Under the pieces are notes generated by a model. It was not told where the DNA came from. It saw only the letters and a program-made list of their open reading frames with translations, and did no database searches. A stretch of 64,000 nucleotides of DNA, taken from assembly GCF_040802235.1 (NCBI RefSeq), contig NC_133158.1, forward strand, positions 25,423,001 through 25,487,000, given 5' to 3'. This stretch comes from Manis javanica (lineage: Eukaryota; Chordata; Mammalia; Pholidota; Manidae). A program made the translations under genes and the position numbers. Of the stretch, positions 1 to 12,292 are shown piece by piece. Position 1 is the stretch's first letter. Each line of letters opens with the position of its first letter.

Positions 1-2215
1 TCATTGCTAGTATATAGGAATGCAACAGATTTCTGTGTATTAATTTTGTATCCTGCAACTTTGCTGAATTCAGTTATTACTTCTAGTAGATACCTGGTGG
101 TGTCTTTAGGGTTTTCTATGTACAATATCATGTCACCTGCAAATAGTGAGACTTTAAGTTCTTCCTAACAAATTTGCAAGCATTTTATCTCTTTGTGTTG
201 TCTGATTGTGGTGGCAAGGAACTCCAGTGCTATGTTTAATAAAAGTGATAAGACTAGGCATCCTTTTCTTGTTCCTGATCTTAAAGGAAAAGCTTTCAGC
301 TTTTCCCTATTAAGTATGATATTGGCTGTGGGTTTGTCATATATGGCCTTTATTATTTGAGGTACTTATCCTCTGTACCCATTGTGTTGAAAGTTTTTAT
401 CATGAATGGATGTTGAATTTTATCAAATGCTTTTTCAGCAATCTATGGAGATGATCAAGTGGTTTTTGTCCTTCTTTTTGTTGTTGTGTATGATGTTGAT
501 AGATGCTCGTATATTGTTGCATTCTTGCATCCCTGGAATAAATCCCACTTATTCATGATGGATGACCTTTTTCATGTATTTTTGGATTTGGTTTAATAAT
601 ATTTTGTTAAGGATTTTTGCATCTGTGCTCATCAGGGATATTGGTTTGTAATTTTCTTTTCTTGTGGTGTCATTGGTTTTGGTATTAGAGTGATGCTGGC
701 CTCATAGAATGAGTCTGGTGATATTCTCTCCTCTTCTACTTTTTGGAATGCTTTAAGAAGGATGGGTACTAGCTCTTTTTAAATGTTGGTAGAATTCAGC
801 TGTGCAGCCATCTGGAGCTGGAGTTTTGTTATGGTGGAATTTTTGATTACCAACTTGGTTTCATTGCTGGTAATTGGTCTGTGCATGTCTTCTGTTTTCT
901 TCCTGGGTCAGTCTTGAAATGTTTTATTTTTCCAGGAAGTCCATTTCTTCAAAGTTTTTCAATTTATTGGCATATAATTTTTCATAGTATTCTCATTTAA
1001 TAATTATTCATATTTCTGCAGTATCCATTGTGATTATTCTTCATTTATGTTTATGTTTATGTGGATACAAACTCTTTTTCTCTTGATAAGGCCGGCTAGA
1101 GATTTATCTATTTTATTTATTTCCTCAAAGAACCAGTTCCTGCTTTCATTAATTTTTCCTATTATTTTATTCTTCTCTATTTTATTTATTTCTTCTCTGA
1201 TCTTAAATTTTGTCCTCTCCTTCTACTGATTTAGGGTTTCATTTGTTCTTTTTCAGTTTCTTTAATTGTGATTTTAGACTGTTAATTGGGGATTGTTTCT
1301 TGAGGTAACCCTGTACCCTGTATTGCTACATACTTTCCTCTTAGAATTGCCTTTGCTGTATCCCAGATTTTGGGCTGCTGTGTTTTTGTTTTCATTTGTC
1401 TCCATGTATTGCTTGATTTTTGTTTTAATTTGTTCATTGATCCACTTATTATTAAAAGCATGTTATTTAACCTCCATGTGTTTGTAACTCTTTTGTTTTC
1501 TTTGTGTAATTTATTTCTAGTTTCATACCATTGTGGTCTGAGAACTGCTTGATACAATTTTAATCTTTTTGAATTTATTGAAGCTCTTCTTGTGGTCTAG
1601 TATGTGATCTGTTCTGGAGAACATTCCATGTAGACTTGAGAAAAATGTGTATTCTGCTGCTTTTCAGTGGAGTGTTCTATAGATAACTGTAAAGTCCATT
1701 TGACCTAACATATCATTCAGTGCTTCTGTTTCCTTATTTATTTTATGTCTGGTTGATCTGTCTATTGATTTGAATGGGGTGTTAAAGTCTCCTAAAATGA
1801 ATGTGCAACCTATATCCCCCTTTAATTCTGTTAGTATTTGTTCTACATATTTAGGTGCTCCTATGTTGGGTGCATAGATATTTATAATGGTTGTATCCTC
1901 TTTTTGGACCGATCCCCTTTATCATTATGTAATTTTCCTTCTTTGTCTCTTGTTACTTTCTTTGTTTTGAAATACATTTTGTCTCGTATCAGTACTGCTA
2001 CTCCTGCTTTTTTCCCCTTATTATTTGCCTGGAATATCTTTATCCATCCCTTCACTTTTAGTCTGTGTATATCTTTGGGTCTGAAATGAGTCTCTTGTAG
2101 GCAGCATATAGACGAGTCTTGTTTCCTTATGCACTCTGCCACTCAATGTCTTTTCATTCATGCATTCAGTCCATTTACATTTTAGGTGATTATTGATAGA
2201 TATATACTTATTGCC
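1..2215 (-). pseudogene. L1 ORF2 remnant (endonuclease plus part of reverse transcriptase)
   Basis: ORF2p is the L1 endonuclease and reverse transcriptase that nicks target DNA and primes cDNA synthesis. The minus-strand translation is recognisable but broken into pieces by stops and frameshifts. The endonuclease start lies near 2190-2215, and pieces such as 1882-2142 carry the QETHFRPKD and HRLKVKGW blocks. The reverse transcriptase active-site block lies at 133-144 but reads FAGD rather than the usual F/YADD, so one catalytic aspartate has become glycine. The thumb, C-terminal cysteine region and 3' UTR are beyond position 1. This copy cannot encode an active enzyme. Confidence 0.9.
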
Positions 2216-2689
2216 ATTTTATTAACTGTTTTCTGCTGTTTTTTTATCTCCTCTCTGTTCCTTTCTTCCTCACTTATATTCTTCTCATCATTGATGGCTT
2301 TTTTAGTGTTGTAATTGTATTTCTCCCTTTAAAATTTATTTTTGTGTGTGTGCATTTATTGTAGGCTTTAGCTTTGTGGTTACCAAAAGTTCAAGGATAG
2401 CTTCTTTAATATATAATAATCTATCTTAAATTGCTGAGTACTCTATTTTAAACACAATCTAAAGGTACCTTTTTCCTTCTTCTTCCTGAACATTTTTCAT
2501 ATTAGATGTCATAATCTGTACTTTTTGTGTATCCCTTGATTGATTTTGTGTATAGTTGATTTTGTTTCTTTTGTTTTAATTAAATACTTGCTTGTAATTA
2601 GTTGGTCTACTACCTTTACAGTGGGTTTACTTTCACTGGTGAAAAAGCTATTTAGCCTTAGGGTCATTTTCATCTACAGCAATCTCTTT

Positions 2690-3572
2690 AAAATATCAAA
2701 TATCATGTAAGACTGGCTTAGTGGTGGTGAATTCCTCCAACTTTTGTTTAACTGGAAATTGTTTGATACATGCTCCAAATTTAAGTGATAATCTTGCTAG
2801 ATAGAGGACGCTTGGTTGGAGGTCCTTCTGTTTCAGGACATTAAATTTATCATGCCACTCCCTTCTGGCCTGAAGAGTTTCTGTTGAGAAGTCTGCTGAT
2901 AGCCTGATGGGATTTCCTTTATAAGTAATCTTTTTTGACTCTGGCTGCTTTCAACACTCCCTTCCTTATTCTTGATTGTTGCCATTTTAATTATTATATA
3001 TCTTGGTGTTATCTTTCTGGGGTTCCCTTTGTTTTGGGCTCTTTGTACTTCCATAACCTGAGTGTCTTTCCTTCCCCAGATTAGGGAAGTTTTCAAGAAT
3101 TATTTATTTCAAGAGATTTTCTATCCTTTTGTCTTTCTCTTCTCCTTCTGCTACCCCTATTATGCAATTATTGTTTCAAATGAATTGGTCACATAGCTCT
3201 ATTATCATTCCTTCATTCCTAGAGATCCTTTTTTCTCTCTGTTCCACAGCTTCTTTGTTTTCCTGTTCTCTAATTTCTATTTTTCATTTACCATCTCCTC
3301 TACATGATCTAATCTACCTTTAAATTCCTCCATTGCATGTTTCATTTCAGATACTGTATTCTTCAACTCTGAGTGGCTCTTTTTCAGTTTTCTATCTCTT
3401 TGTTGAAGTCCTCTCTGTGATCTTCAATACTTTTCTGTAAATTTGTGAGCATGTTTATGACTTTTATTTTGAAATCTTTATCAAGAAGATTGGTGATATC
3501 TGTTTCATTTAGCCCTCTTTCTGTGGTCCTGTCTTGTAGTTTTGATAGGATCAAATTCCTCTGCCTGCTCAT
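2690..3572 (-). pseudogene. L1 ORF1 remnant
   Basis: ORF1p is the L1 RNA-binding coiled-coil trimer. The amino end is readable from a methionine at 3572 (MSRQRN..., running into a DKDFKIKVINML block like the one in the intact ORF1 at 40566), open to 3384. The RNA-recognition region is readable at 2833-3096 (TPRYIIIKM). The C-terminal KQKLEEF block is still visible to about 2690. Stops and frameshifts separate the pieces. The match with the intact ORF1 at 40566-41471 is in the same order and spacing, which fixes the identity. Confidence 0.85.
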
Positions 3573-4760
3573 TTTGTCAGGGATTCTGTGTTTCTTCCTT
3601 TGTATTAGATGTCTCTGCTATGTTTTCTGGTCTAAAGAGTAATAGCTTCATGAAGAAAGTATGCTATGGTTCCCAGAAGCTGAAGATTCTTTACCCTCTC
3701 ATGCCTGGTTCTATTTTGTGGGAAGCTCACCTGTTGACATCCCTTGGGTGGGACACCTTTCTGTCTGGCATCTGTAGTTATCTAAGTCTGGGTGGGAAGT
3801 TTGCTTGAGCTGCTGCCTTTGTGATCAGCTCAGGAATCTCTGTTGAGCTCACTGTGTGTGGGGCCACCCTCTGCCTGGCCTGTAGCAATGGTGTGGCTAC
3901 AGGGCTAATGGGGTGGGTAGACCAATGTGCCCCAGCCAGATGCACAGCACCAGCTTTGGACAGCTGCAGGGAGGAAGGAGCTCTTGGGGATGGCTCCTGC
4001 AGGCACCTTCCTGGTTGGGCTAAATGGAGCCAAGTGATCTGGAAGAGTCTCCCTCTACCTGCGAGGCAGCAAAGTCTGATGCTGATGCTTGGCCAAGTGG
4101 GTTGGTTCCCAGCAGCAAGCAGGGAGGTGCCTCTGGACTGCCTGCCAGCAAGCAGGATGGAGTGTCTGGAGCTCCCAAGAGTTCCCAATCAGTTGGGCTG
4201 AGGAAGAGCTGGAGAGGTATCCTCCACCTGCCCTTTCTCCTGAGGAGAGAGCTCCATCCAACCCTTGTTACCTCTGGTACCCCTCTCACTGCTGGCAAGT
4301 CTTTCAAAATGCTACCTTTGCTTTGAGTCTCAGGACTGGTGGAGTGTGCCTGCCCTCCATACTGGCTGGAGTCTCAGCCTCCCAGAGTGTTCTGCCTGCA
4401 CCTGGTGTTCAGCTCCAATAATTACCAAGAGCCAATGTAATGTGGGCTCATCTCCCAGAGCAGATCTACAGGGCCAGGGGTACAGTGCTCCTGGGGTCCT
4501 ACCCCCTCCCTGCTCTGTTCTTCTTTCTCCCACTGTAGGCTAAATTCAGGGGAGCACCTGGGTCCCACTTGATCTTGGCTTTTTTGGGTTCCACTTGCCT
4601 CACCCTTTTCTGTGTGGTCCTCTCTTCTTCCTCAATTATAGGGAGTCTGTTTTGAAGTTTTCAGTTCATTTTCAGTTCTTGTTGCATTTGCTGTATTTTT
4701 CTCTTTTATGTGTTTTTGGGAGGAGGTTTCCATCTTGCCTTCCTATTATGCCATCTTTAA
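3573..4760 (-). promoter_or_regulatory. L1 5' UTR / internal promoter region
   Basis: This roughly 1.2-kb GC-richer block precedes ORF1 on the minus strand and is the expected place of the L1 internal promoter. Two YY1-like sites (AAGATGGC at 4750-4757 and CAAGATGG near 4730-4737, minus strand) sit at its 5' edge; YY1 positions L1 transcription starts in primates. It holds several overlapping open frames on both strands, which I attribute to GC content rather than to genes. It does not look like the shorter 5' UTR of the L1 at 39785 beyond the first few dozen bases. Confidence 0.7.
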
Positions 4761-5339
4761 TCTGTTAATCCTTCCCTGACTTTCAATATACACATTTCAT
4801 ACTGTATACAGCTGACTCTGAGTCCAAATTTCCCTCATCCTACACTAGAACAGGCACACATCCTCTAACAGAAGATGGCAGGGGAATGATACTGTGGATA
4901 ACACTACTGTTCCAACTAAGTTTATGGAAAGTGGCTCCCGGGAGACCAATTAGAGTCAATACCCAACTCTTACTAATAGTGGTGGCCAAGTTCTCTGATC
5001 TCCATCACCTTTATGCAGCTCTGCTTCATTGCCTCTCTAGATCACATGTAAGGGGAATTTAAGGTTGGTGGAAAATGTGGTTACTAAGAAGTTCAAACAC
5101 CTGCTCTCTCTAAGTAAAGGACATTTAATATTCTTTCCGCCAGCTTTCCAATGACCCAACTGCTTTAAAAAAAAAAAAACACTGTAAGTTCTCACAATCC
5201 TGACATGTCAGTTCCTTTAAATGGATCACTTTATGTAATAACAGAAGTACCAGAGGCAGTGCCAGCAGTAACTAGATGCCTCTTAGAACCATTACTAGAT
5301 GTCAGCCAGCAAGAGGAGCCCCTACATGTTTTGTTTCAC
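4761..5339. other. No gene recognised
   Basis: Unique-looking sequence next to the L1 5' end. The only marked feature is a run of 13 A at 5167-5179, without a recognisable retrotransposon body before it. Confidence 0.5.
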
Positions 5340-5470
5340 AAACCAAATTACAACTAGGGAAATTGAGGCTCTGAAAGGTGAATTACGATGATTAAGGAAA
5401 AGGTACAAAATGAGAATCAAACCTGGATGCAAAGAGTATACCCAAAAACTACTATGTTATGTGACCTTCA
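5340..5470 (+). repeat. MIR SINE fragment
   Basis: The order 'gaaattgaggctctgaaaggtgaa' to 'tgagaatcaaacctggatg' follows the central part of the ancient MIR consensus in sense orientation. It is heavily diverged and truncated. Confidence 0.55.
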
Positions 5471-5874
5471 TCATCAAGAAAGGGTGATGATTGGTATATA
5501 AAGCAAATAAGATGAAGACAATAACTAGCCTCTAGGAAAAGCTCCAAATGAAATAAAGCCAGTAGAGGACATACAGAGAGATAAGTAAAATGCCAGATAA
5601 ATAAACACACACTGCATATTTCTCCCTGGCTAGTCTAAACTTAGAGGTCAGGGTTACCATTGTTTCTTCCTGCATTCTTTTCTAATTGTCACATGCATAT
5701 ACTGCCCACTACACCAATAATCTGGCATGTGAGATCCTGTGATGAGCCTTTGACAATCCACCTTTGTTTTAAATGTCCACAGCCCCAGAAGCCAAGGTAA
5801 GAAAACACTACAGCTTGTCTCAGTCATTTCATTCCTCCTGAGAGTTTCAGCTTCTTTCCCTTCTAACTGGGTAG

Positions 5875-6050
5875 TATGAGGCAAATTATTTAACCTCTGT
5901 GAGCCTTAGGTTTTTCAACTATGAAATTACCTTCCTTAAGGAGTTGCTGTGGATTACATGAAATAATTCATACTTAGCATTTGTCATTTGTCATCATGCA
6001 TAGCATACAGTAAACATTTAATAAATTCCAGCTATCACTGGCCATATTAT
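5875..6050 (-). repeat. MIR SINE fragment
   Basis: Antisense MIR: 'ttatttaacctctgtgagcc', then 'ggattacatgaaataattc' and 'cagtaaacatttaataaat' occur in consensus order. Diverged as expected for an ancient element. Confidence 0.7.
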
Positions 6051-6232
6051 TATGTATAAGATCTTCCAAGAAAATATAATGTATGAAAAATCAAAATTTC
6101 CAAATATGTGTATTAAACTTAAAGATTATTAACAATATTAAAAGAATCTTCATTTTACAAGGATTTTCCATAGGAATCTTTTTTATTTTTAGATAGAAAT
6201 CTTCCCTAGAGCATTACAAATGGGATTAGGTC

Positions 6233-7030
6233 TGTGCTACTCACTACACTTCTGACACCACATGTGTGGTTTTTTTCCCTCACACCAACCAATCTCCAGC
6301 TTTCTAGACACCAAATGGGTGTCCTACAATTCAATTCTGACACTATGTGGAGTTAGCAACAGACTTCACAGGCTTAAGGGCTCAATCCCACAAGACTGGC
6401 CTCACTTCACATGGCAGTTACACGTATTTGGGGTCCAGGGTACCCACACTGCTATCTGACTTGGCTACAAAGCTGAGCGTTTCCACAAAAAGCCCTTTCA
6501 GGTTCGGTAATTTGCTAGAACAGCTCAAAGAACTTAGGGAAGCACTCTACTTAACATTTACTGGTTTACTATAAAGGATACAGCCCTAGACCAGCCAGAT
6601 GGAAAGGATGCACAGGGCAGGGTGCAGGGTACAGATTTTCCATGTCCTCTCTGGGTGTGCCACCCTCCTACTACCTCGGCATATTCACCACCCCAGAAGC
6701 TCTCCAAACCCTGTAGCTTATGGATTTTTAAGGAAGTTTCACTATGTAGGAATGGTTGATTAAATCATTGGTCATTGGTGATTAACTCAATCTCCAGCTC
6801 CTCTCCCAGTCCCAGAGGTTGGGGACTGGATTGAACGCTCCAGTGGTCTAATCATGCCTTGGACTTTCTGGTGACCAGCATTCATTCTCAAGTTATCTGG
6901 TCCCCGGCCACCAGCCATCTCATTAGGATACAAAAGGCACTCTGATCACTCCACAGACTACAGGATGTTAGGACTTGTGTGCCAGGGACCTAGGACAAAG
7001 ATCAAATATATATTTCTTACAGTACCCACA
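6233..7030. repeat. Probable old solo LTR (ERVL-like), family not assigned
   Basis: A roughly 800-bp block that starts with TG and ends with CA. It contains phrases I associate with an old mammalian LTR family ('agaagctctccaaaccctg', 'gattaaatcattggtcattg', 'catctcattaggatacaaaa'). I see no flanking duplication and no internal retroviral coding sequence. Open frames inside (such as 6262-6459) have no protein resemblance. The boundaries and orientation are uncertain. Confidence 0.45.
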
Positions 7031-8029
7031 CTTGGGTACCCAAAAGTTAACTTACTATAACTCTGAAAAAAGTTTGTTGTATATAGAGAAGTATATTTAA
7101 ATGACAGTGTTTAATAACCCTATGTCCAAAAAAGATCTCTAGAAGGGAAAAGATTACCAAAAAGATCTGCCATTTCTAGAGAAATCAAGCCAGCTAACAG
7201 ATATTCCCAAATAATTCACCATACAAGAGAACCACAGAAAGTAAAAACTTCCATCCTGGAACAAACCAAAGAGCTGACTTGTTAAAGGCTGAACACCACA
7301 AGGTTTGAGAGATGAGAATGAATTAAGCTCAAGAAAGTGAGAAAAAGGAATGAGATATAATCAACCACATAATCTTAGCTGGGTTGCATAAACTTTATGG
7401 ACTTGAGTTTCCTCACTGATGAAATAAGATTAGTTGTACATAGATGATTTTTCAGGGTACTTTTCAGGCCTGTTTTTGCTTTCCAATGCAGTAACCCTCG
7501 AAAGGCTACCACTGCCTAGGGAAAATAATACAGAGAATTTGTCTCAGGTAACAGCACTCTTCAAGTGGAAAGCATGCTATTTAACTTGGACTGATGATTT
7601 TGAGCAGGTCACAGAGGTGTTTGCCATCCTGACTGCCTGCTATTGTGCCCCTTCCTGCTTATGCATGCAAAGAAGGAGATACCCTCTTTTTTTTTTATGT
7701 CCAGTTTTAGCAATAAGTAAGTTCTAGGAAGAGAGAGTCTCCTTGAGCAGTCAGGGGCAGGTATAACAGCTTTCATTTAAGAAACCACTATACCTTGATA
7801 ACAGATAGCTCTTCATGTTGGAAAGCACTGCATTTATTGAAGAGTAGGTCAACAGTACAAGCTGTTCTCCTGGCAAGGGAAGATCCTGGCAGTGAGAGGT
7901 AAATAGGAATGTCATGTGGGCATCTGGGATATAAACATCACCCTACCTTATGCCATGATCATAAAGACTGTATCAACTCTCACAGTGATCTCATTATAGA
8001 GAAAATCATTCCAGGTTTATTAAACCTAG
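7031..8029. other. No gene; weak antisense MIR near 7370-7480
   Basis: Mostly unrecognised. The stretch around 7370-7480 ('ggacttgagtttcctcactgatgaaa') resembles an antisense MIR core. The open frame at 7434-7727 begins inside that MIR and shows no domain. Confidence 0.4.
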
Positions 8030-8165
8030 GGAAAATATGCATTCCTTAATCTGTCAAGTGGCCAAGAGTATAAGTGCTGCTGGGAAGAATTAACTAAATG
8101 AGAATGATCAGAACAGCTAGGATTAGCAAATACCCAACGTATATTCTTCTTGATGCCTCATTGAT
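8030..8165 (-). repeat. Possible MIR fragment
   Basis: The antisense order 'ccttaatctgtcaagtgg', 'gaattaactaaatgagaatg', 'cagctaggattagcaaatac' loosely follows the MIR 3' half. Strongly diverged. Confidence 0.35.
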
Positions 8166-10139
8166 AAATGTAAGTGGAGCCCATTTCAGGCCATTAGACT
8201 TGGGATACATGCATCATAGTTCTTGATTTTAAGAAAGAGAATTGACCCTGACTAAATCAAAAGCAAACACATTCTGGATGGAGAGTGTCATAGAACAAAG
8301 AGGAGCCTAGAGAAATTTATCACCAGGCCAAGAGAACCAAGGGAACCCAGAAGCCAAAAAGTGGGAAGCACATTAAGCACACAGCTGCAGCTGGGAGGGG
8401 ATGGCTCTGCAGCTGCTCTCCCTGAGGACGGACTGACAACTGTAGTTTGTGTCCTCACTCACTCAGGAGAGAAAAAGAATGTGACCACCAGGGCTAGGTT
8501 GCATGTCAGTGCCCTAAGAGCAGAGAACAGAAGGCTTTGTCTTCTTCAGATCCCGTGGAGGGATAATGCACCTGGTAATTTACCATCCCAACAACACTAC
8601 ATAAAATGATGGAGGGCAGGTCTCCCAAAGAAAATCAGGGTATTATTCAGAAAGAAGAATTTATGCTTGCTTGCAACCAAAAGAAACAAAGAAGGAAAAA
8701 CAAGGTAAAAACAAAAGTTTGTATGTATGTTCATTATTTAATAAACCTTTCAAGGGTATGTGATATTATAACAAAGACAATCCCAGGGCATAAAAGATCT
8801 TACCAACCAAGAAGTACAATATCTAATACACTCTTACTACCTTAGGTATCCCAAGTTGTTGTGCATTAAGAAAGGGATGCTAATGTAGTTGCAATGCCTG
8901 TACTCAAAAGTGTCCAAGAACTGGGTTGCTGGACCAATTTTGACAAGATCAGTGGGTTACTGTCCTTCCTTTCCTCTCTCATTTAAAGATGGGTAAAAAA
9001 ATGCAAGAAATCCCACAGGCCTCACCAAGCAAGAGTCCCTAGCTCTCGAACTGAGTTATTTCACATGTGCAGCAGCAGTTAACAAAAGTCTATAGATTCA
9101 AGTAAGGAAAATATCTGTACCCTCTCCTAAGCCAGGTTTTCAATAGCCAGGAATCCAGAACAAATGATCTGGACTTAGGAAGATTCATCCTCATACCAAG
9201 GCCCAAACGGGATGTTTGGTGGCAGTGTACCCTTTGCAGATCAATGGATAAACATTACACCTTCTGTGGGAGTTCAGACAGCATTTAACCTGAGATCTGA
9301 AGATGGCATCATGAGGGATGTCATCACGGCCTGAGTTGATGTGCTTCAGAAACCACCTACTTCCAATCTTCCTACTTCACTGAACAATGAGGTATAAGTT
9401 ATAGTAATGAAAATCCTTCTAAGGAGTTTTTGCCTACAGTGGGCAATTTTCTTTTTTTTTATAAATCATTTTAATTTTTGTATTTAATTATCACAATCTG
9501 TTCTTCCTTTTCCATGATAAAATAGTCAACCTAGATGCTTTCAGTCAGCAATTACTAAACCATAAAAAGTACAAATATAATTTGGTGTGTTTTTTAATAT
9601 CCACAAAAGACTACCCTGTTCTATTAACATAACACACAAACAATATGAATTGTTTAAAATAAAGAATGAAATTCAGTAAGGCCTTAAAACATCATGCTGC
9701 AGTTTCAAAATGTTTGAATCATGAAAAATTGTTGGGCACAGATGAGCGGACATGAAATGCTGTTACTCAAGGGAGTCCCTGAATCTGTGTTAGGTGAGGA
9801 CAAGAGTTATGAAACTGAAGTCAATATTAAATGAGCACCAGAAAAAAGGGCATATGGGAAAATCAGGGTACTGCTGTTTGCTTTCCCAGTGTTTCTACTC
9901 ATGCACCAATAAATATTTTGTTGTACCCAGAGGTGCCCAATATTTACCCAGTTCTTCCAGGAACTAACTTGATCACTCCTGCCTCATTAGTTAACTTTTT
10001 GTTGTTCATCAGTATTCCATACGAACTGAAGTGATTACACTTAATCTAAAGAATTATAGCCAATTTCCTAACATGCCTAAGTTGGTAACTTGCATAATTT
10101 TGAACAGGAAGCATAATCTTATTTGATGGATACTTAATT
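8166..10139. other. No gene or repeat recognised
   Basis: About 2 kb of AT-rich sequence. Short open frames at 8361-8609, 8606-8845 and 9831-10034 have no recognisable domain, no splice-site context I can support and no relation to each other. T-rich stretch near 9450-9490. Confidence 0.5.
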
Positions 10140-10275
10140 CATATGTAGTGCCTAAAAGTGAAGAGAGCTGGGATCTGGTCCTGACTCTATTTCTAGAACA
10201 AGTCAACCTCTCTGAACCTCTGTTTTCTATTTTAAAACCAGAGATTGAACTACATGAATATGATTAAATATCTCT
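10140..10275 (-). repeat. MIR SINE fragment
   Basis: Antisense MIR core: 'gggatctggtcctgactct', then 'caacctctctgaacctctg' and 'gattgaactacatgaatatg'. Confidence 0.5.
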
Positions 10276-10679
10276 ATTAATTGATTTAACATTCAGAGAA
10301 AGGAATCAACTTATCAAAGATCAAAGGGAATATGGATTATTAGATGTCTTTTTTACTTCAAGCAGAAGTACCAATTGGAAACTTTACCTTCTGGTATTAA
10401 ATGTTTTCTTTCACAGTCCTACTTTTATTTTTTTTTCCCACAAGCTTCTTTGTAATGCCAAAGTTTTATGGAGAAGCTGGATGAACTCTTTCCATGCTTA
10501 TCCATGTATTCGTATGTGTGTACATTCATGTATGTACAGAAGTCACAGTCTACTAGGACCAAATATGCAAACAAGAATTACTATACAGCATGATATTTGC
10601 TCTGATGGAAGAAGTAAAAACGTTTCCCTGGGGATATACTTATTCCAGATGGTACAGTTATGGTACCTATGCCAGACTC

Positions 10680-10870
10680 TAATGATCAAGGGAGGATTCA
10701 GAGAAATAGAGATATGTAAACCAAGCTGAGACACAAAAGATGAGAATGAATTACCCATTAAAAGGGGGTAGTAGGAATAGCCCAGGCAAAAAAAAAAAAA
10801 AACAACTTGTGACATTCCAGAAGCAAAAGAGAGCATCGTAGAGTCAAGAATAAGAAACAAATTCTTCTAG
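10680..10870 (+). repeat. Possible L2 fragment with A-run
   Basis: 'aagctgagacacaaaagatgag' followed by 'acattccagaagcaaaagag' is reminiscent of the L2 3' region in sense orientation. A run of 14 A at about 10790-10803 interrupts it. If real, it is the upstream part of the L2 that resumes at 11540. Confidence 0.35.
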
Positions 10871-10977
10871 CAAGAGTTAAGGTTGTCTGCAAGCACATGT
10901 CATCAAGGGCCTGTGGGTGTATGAATATATGGAGATGAAATAGATGCATATGTAGATATATACAGATATCTCCATGT

Positions 10978-11502
10978 TGTGATGGTTAAGCTTATGGGTC
11001 AACTTGACTAGACTAAGGGATGTTCAGATAGCTGGTAAGACATTACTTGTGGGTGTGTCTCTGAGGGTGTCTTTGAGAGAGATTAGTATTTGAATCCACA
11101 GCCTGACTAAAGTAGATGGCCCTTACCAACACAAGTAGACATAATCCAATCTGTTGAGGGCCTGAATAGAAAACACAAAGGAAGGGAAAATCCATTCCTT
11201 ATGCTTTAGCTGAGACATTTTCTCCTGCATTCATCCATGAGTGCTCCTGGTTCTTGGACTTTTTGGACTGAGACCAAGACTTATACCACCAGTCCCCTGA
11301 TTCTCACACCTTGGCACTCAAACTGAATTACACCACCATTTTCTGGTTCTTCAGCTTGCAGATAGCAGATTGTGGAACTCTTCAGCCTTCAAAACCACAT
11401 GAGCCAGTTCCTATAATAAACCTCCTCATACATATCTATTTCTCTATATCCACATCCATCTATCTATATATATCACTGGTTCCATTTCTTGTAACTAATA
11501 CA
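10978..11502 (+). repeat. Solo LTR-like repeat (ERVL/MaLR-type), family not assigned
   Basis: Starts 'tgtgatggttaa', has the inner landmarks 'gtcaacttgac', 'gggtgtgtctctgagggtgt', 'tttgaatccacagcctgac' and 'gagccagttcctataataaa', and ends 'gtaactaatac'. This is a widespread mammalian interspersed repeat of LTR type in my memory. The TATC-rich stretch near its end (11440-11475) is a usual decayed microsatellite. It separates two L2-like pieces. Confidence 0.55.
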
Positions 11503-11539
11503 TACATTTACATATCAGAGATTAAGCAGGAGAGTAACA

Positions 11540-12010
11540 TTGATTAAACTTAACATTTTAGAAAGATTGTTCTGTCTGCAGTGCAATGAATAAATATGAA
11601 GAGAGTACCACTGGAGGGAGAGAATCCAGATGAGAAACAGTAGTGGCCTGGGCAAGGACAACAGTGATAGAGATAGAGAAAAGTGATAGAACAATAAAAA
11701 ATTATGTAGCAGGGAGCATCAACAGGGCTTAATGATTAACTAGGTGTGCGGGAATAAAGGAGATGGAGGAGTCAAGGTTGACACCAATTTCTTCACCCGA
11801 GCAATTGTTTAATGGTACCATTCTGGAGGGAAAGGAAAAGTATACTTGTGAGTTTCATAAGTTTGAGGCACCTGTTCAGGAGGGTAATATCAGACTAGAC
11901 TAGAAATACAGATTTGGGAGTTATCAGCATACTGAAGGTGAGATCAACTAGGGAGAATGGGCTAAGGAAGAAGAAAATAGGGTGCAGATAAAAGCTCTTG
12001 GGGATAATCA
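11540..12010 (+). repeat. L2 (LINE-2) fragment
   Basis: Sense L2 landmarks in consensus order: 'gaaagattgttctgtctg' (site of 'atcactctggctg'), 'gatggaggagtcaaggttg', 'tttgaggcacctgttcagg' and 'gggagttatcagcatactg'. Diverged at the level expected for L2. Confidence 0.7.
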
Positions 12011-12278
12011 GTAAATGGCTAAATTAACTATTACACAATCTGTAGAAACTATGCAAGTAGTGACACTATGATTAGGGAAAGTGCTTCACGATATTCAGTT
12101 GGACTTAAAAGGCATACCATAAAACTGAACGTATTACCACTATGTACTTACAGGGAGCACCCCGGGCCCTTCTTTGGGCTTTCTTAGAGGAACTCATGCC
12201 GTCATGTTTCTTATAGCAGTGTAAGGTTGGGACAAAAAGTAAGGGAAGCTATGTGCTGACATTTTTTTAATGTGTAAG
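12011..12278. other. No feature recognised
   Basis: Short unrecognised stretch between the L2 piece and the L1 target site. Confidence 0.4.
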
Positions 12279-12292
12279 CATCTCAGATCTTT
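12279..12292. repeat. Target-site duplication (left) of minus-strand L1
   Basis: catctcagatcttt here matches catctcagaccttt at 14084-14097 in 13 of 14 positions, and the two bracket the L1 exactly. Confidence 0.75.

Larger units (their letters stand above)
1..4760 (-). mobile_element. L1 retrotransposon, minus strand, 5' end present, 3' end outside window
   Basis: Read on the minus strand this is an L1 in normal order: 5' UTR (about 4760 to 3573), ORF1 remnant, a spacer of about 450 bp, then ORF2 endonuclease and reverse transcriptase up to the window edge. The 5' edge is set where the L1-like sequence stops, just outside a YY1-type AAGATGGC on the minus strand (4750-4757). The reading frames are broken many times, so this copy is clearly older than the L1 at 39785. 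The 3' UTR and tail lie outside the window, so target-site duplications cannot be tested. Confidence 0.9.

Noticed and set aside
1293..2142. Plus-strand open frames rich in Phe and Leu, resembling membrane proteins
   Set aside because: They are reverse-strand readings of L1 ORF2; hydrophobicity is an artefact of T-rich antisense codons.
3778..4543. Cluster of overlapping open frames on both strands
   Set aside because: All lie in the GC-rich L1 5' UTR of the minus-strand copy. Mutually overlapping frames without domains are expected there.
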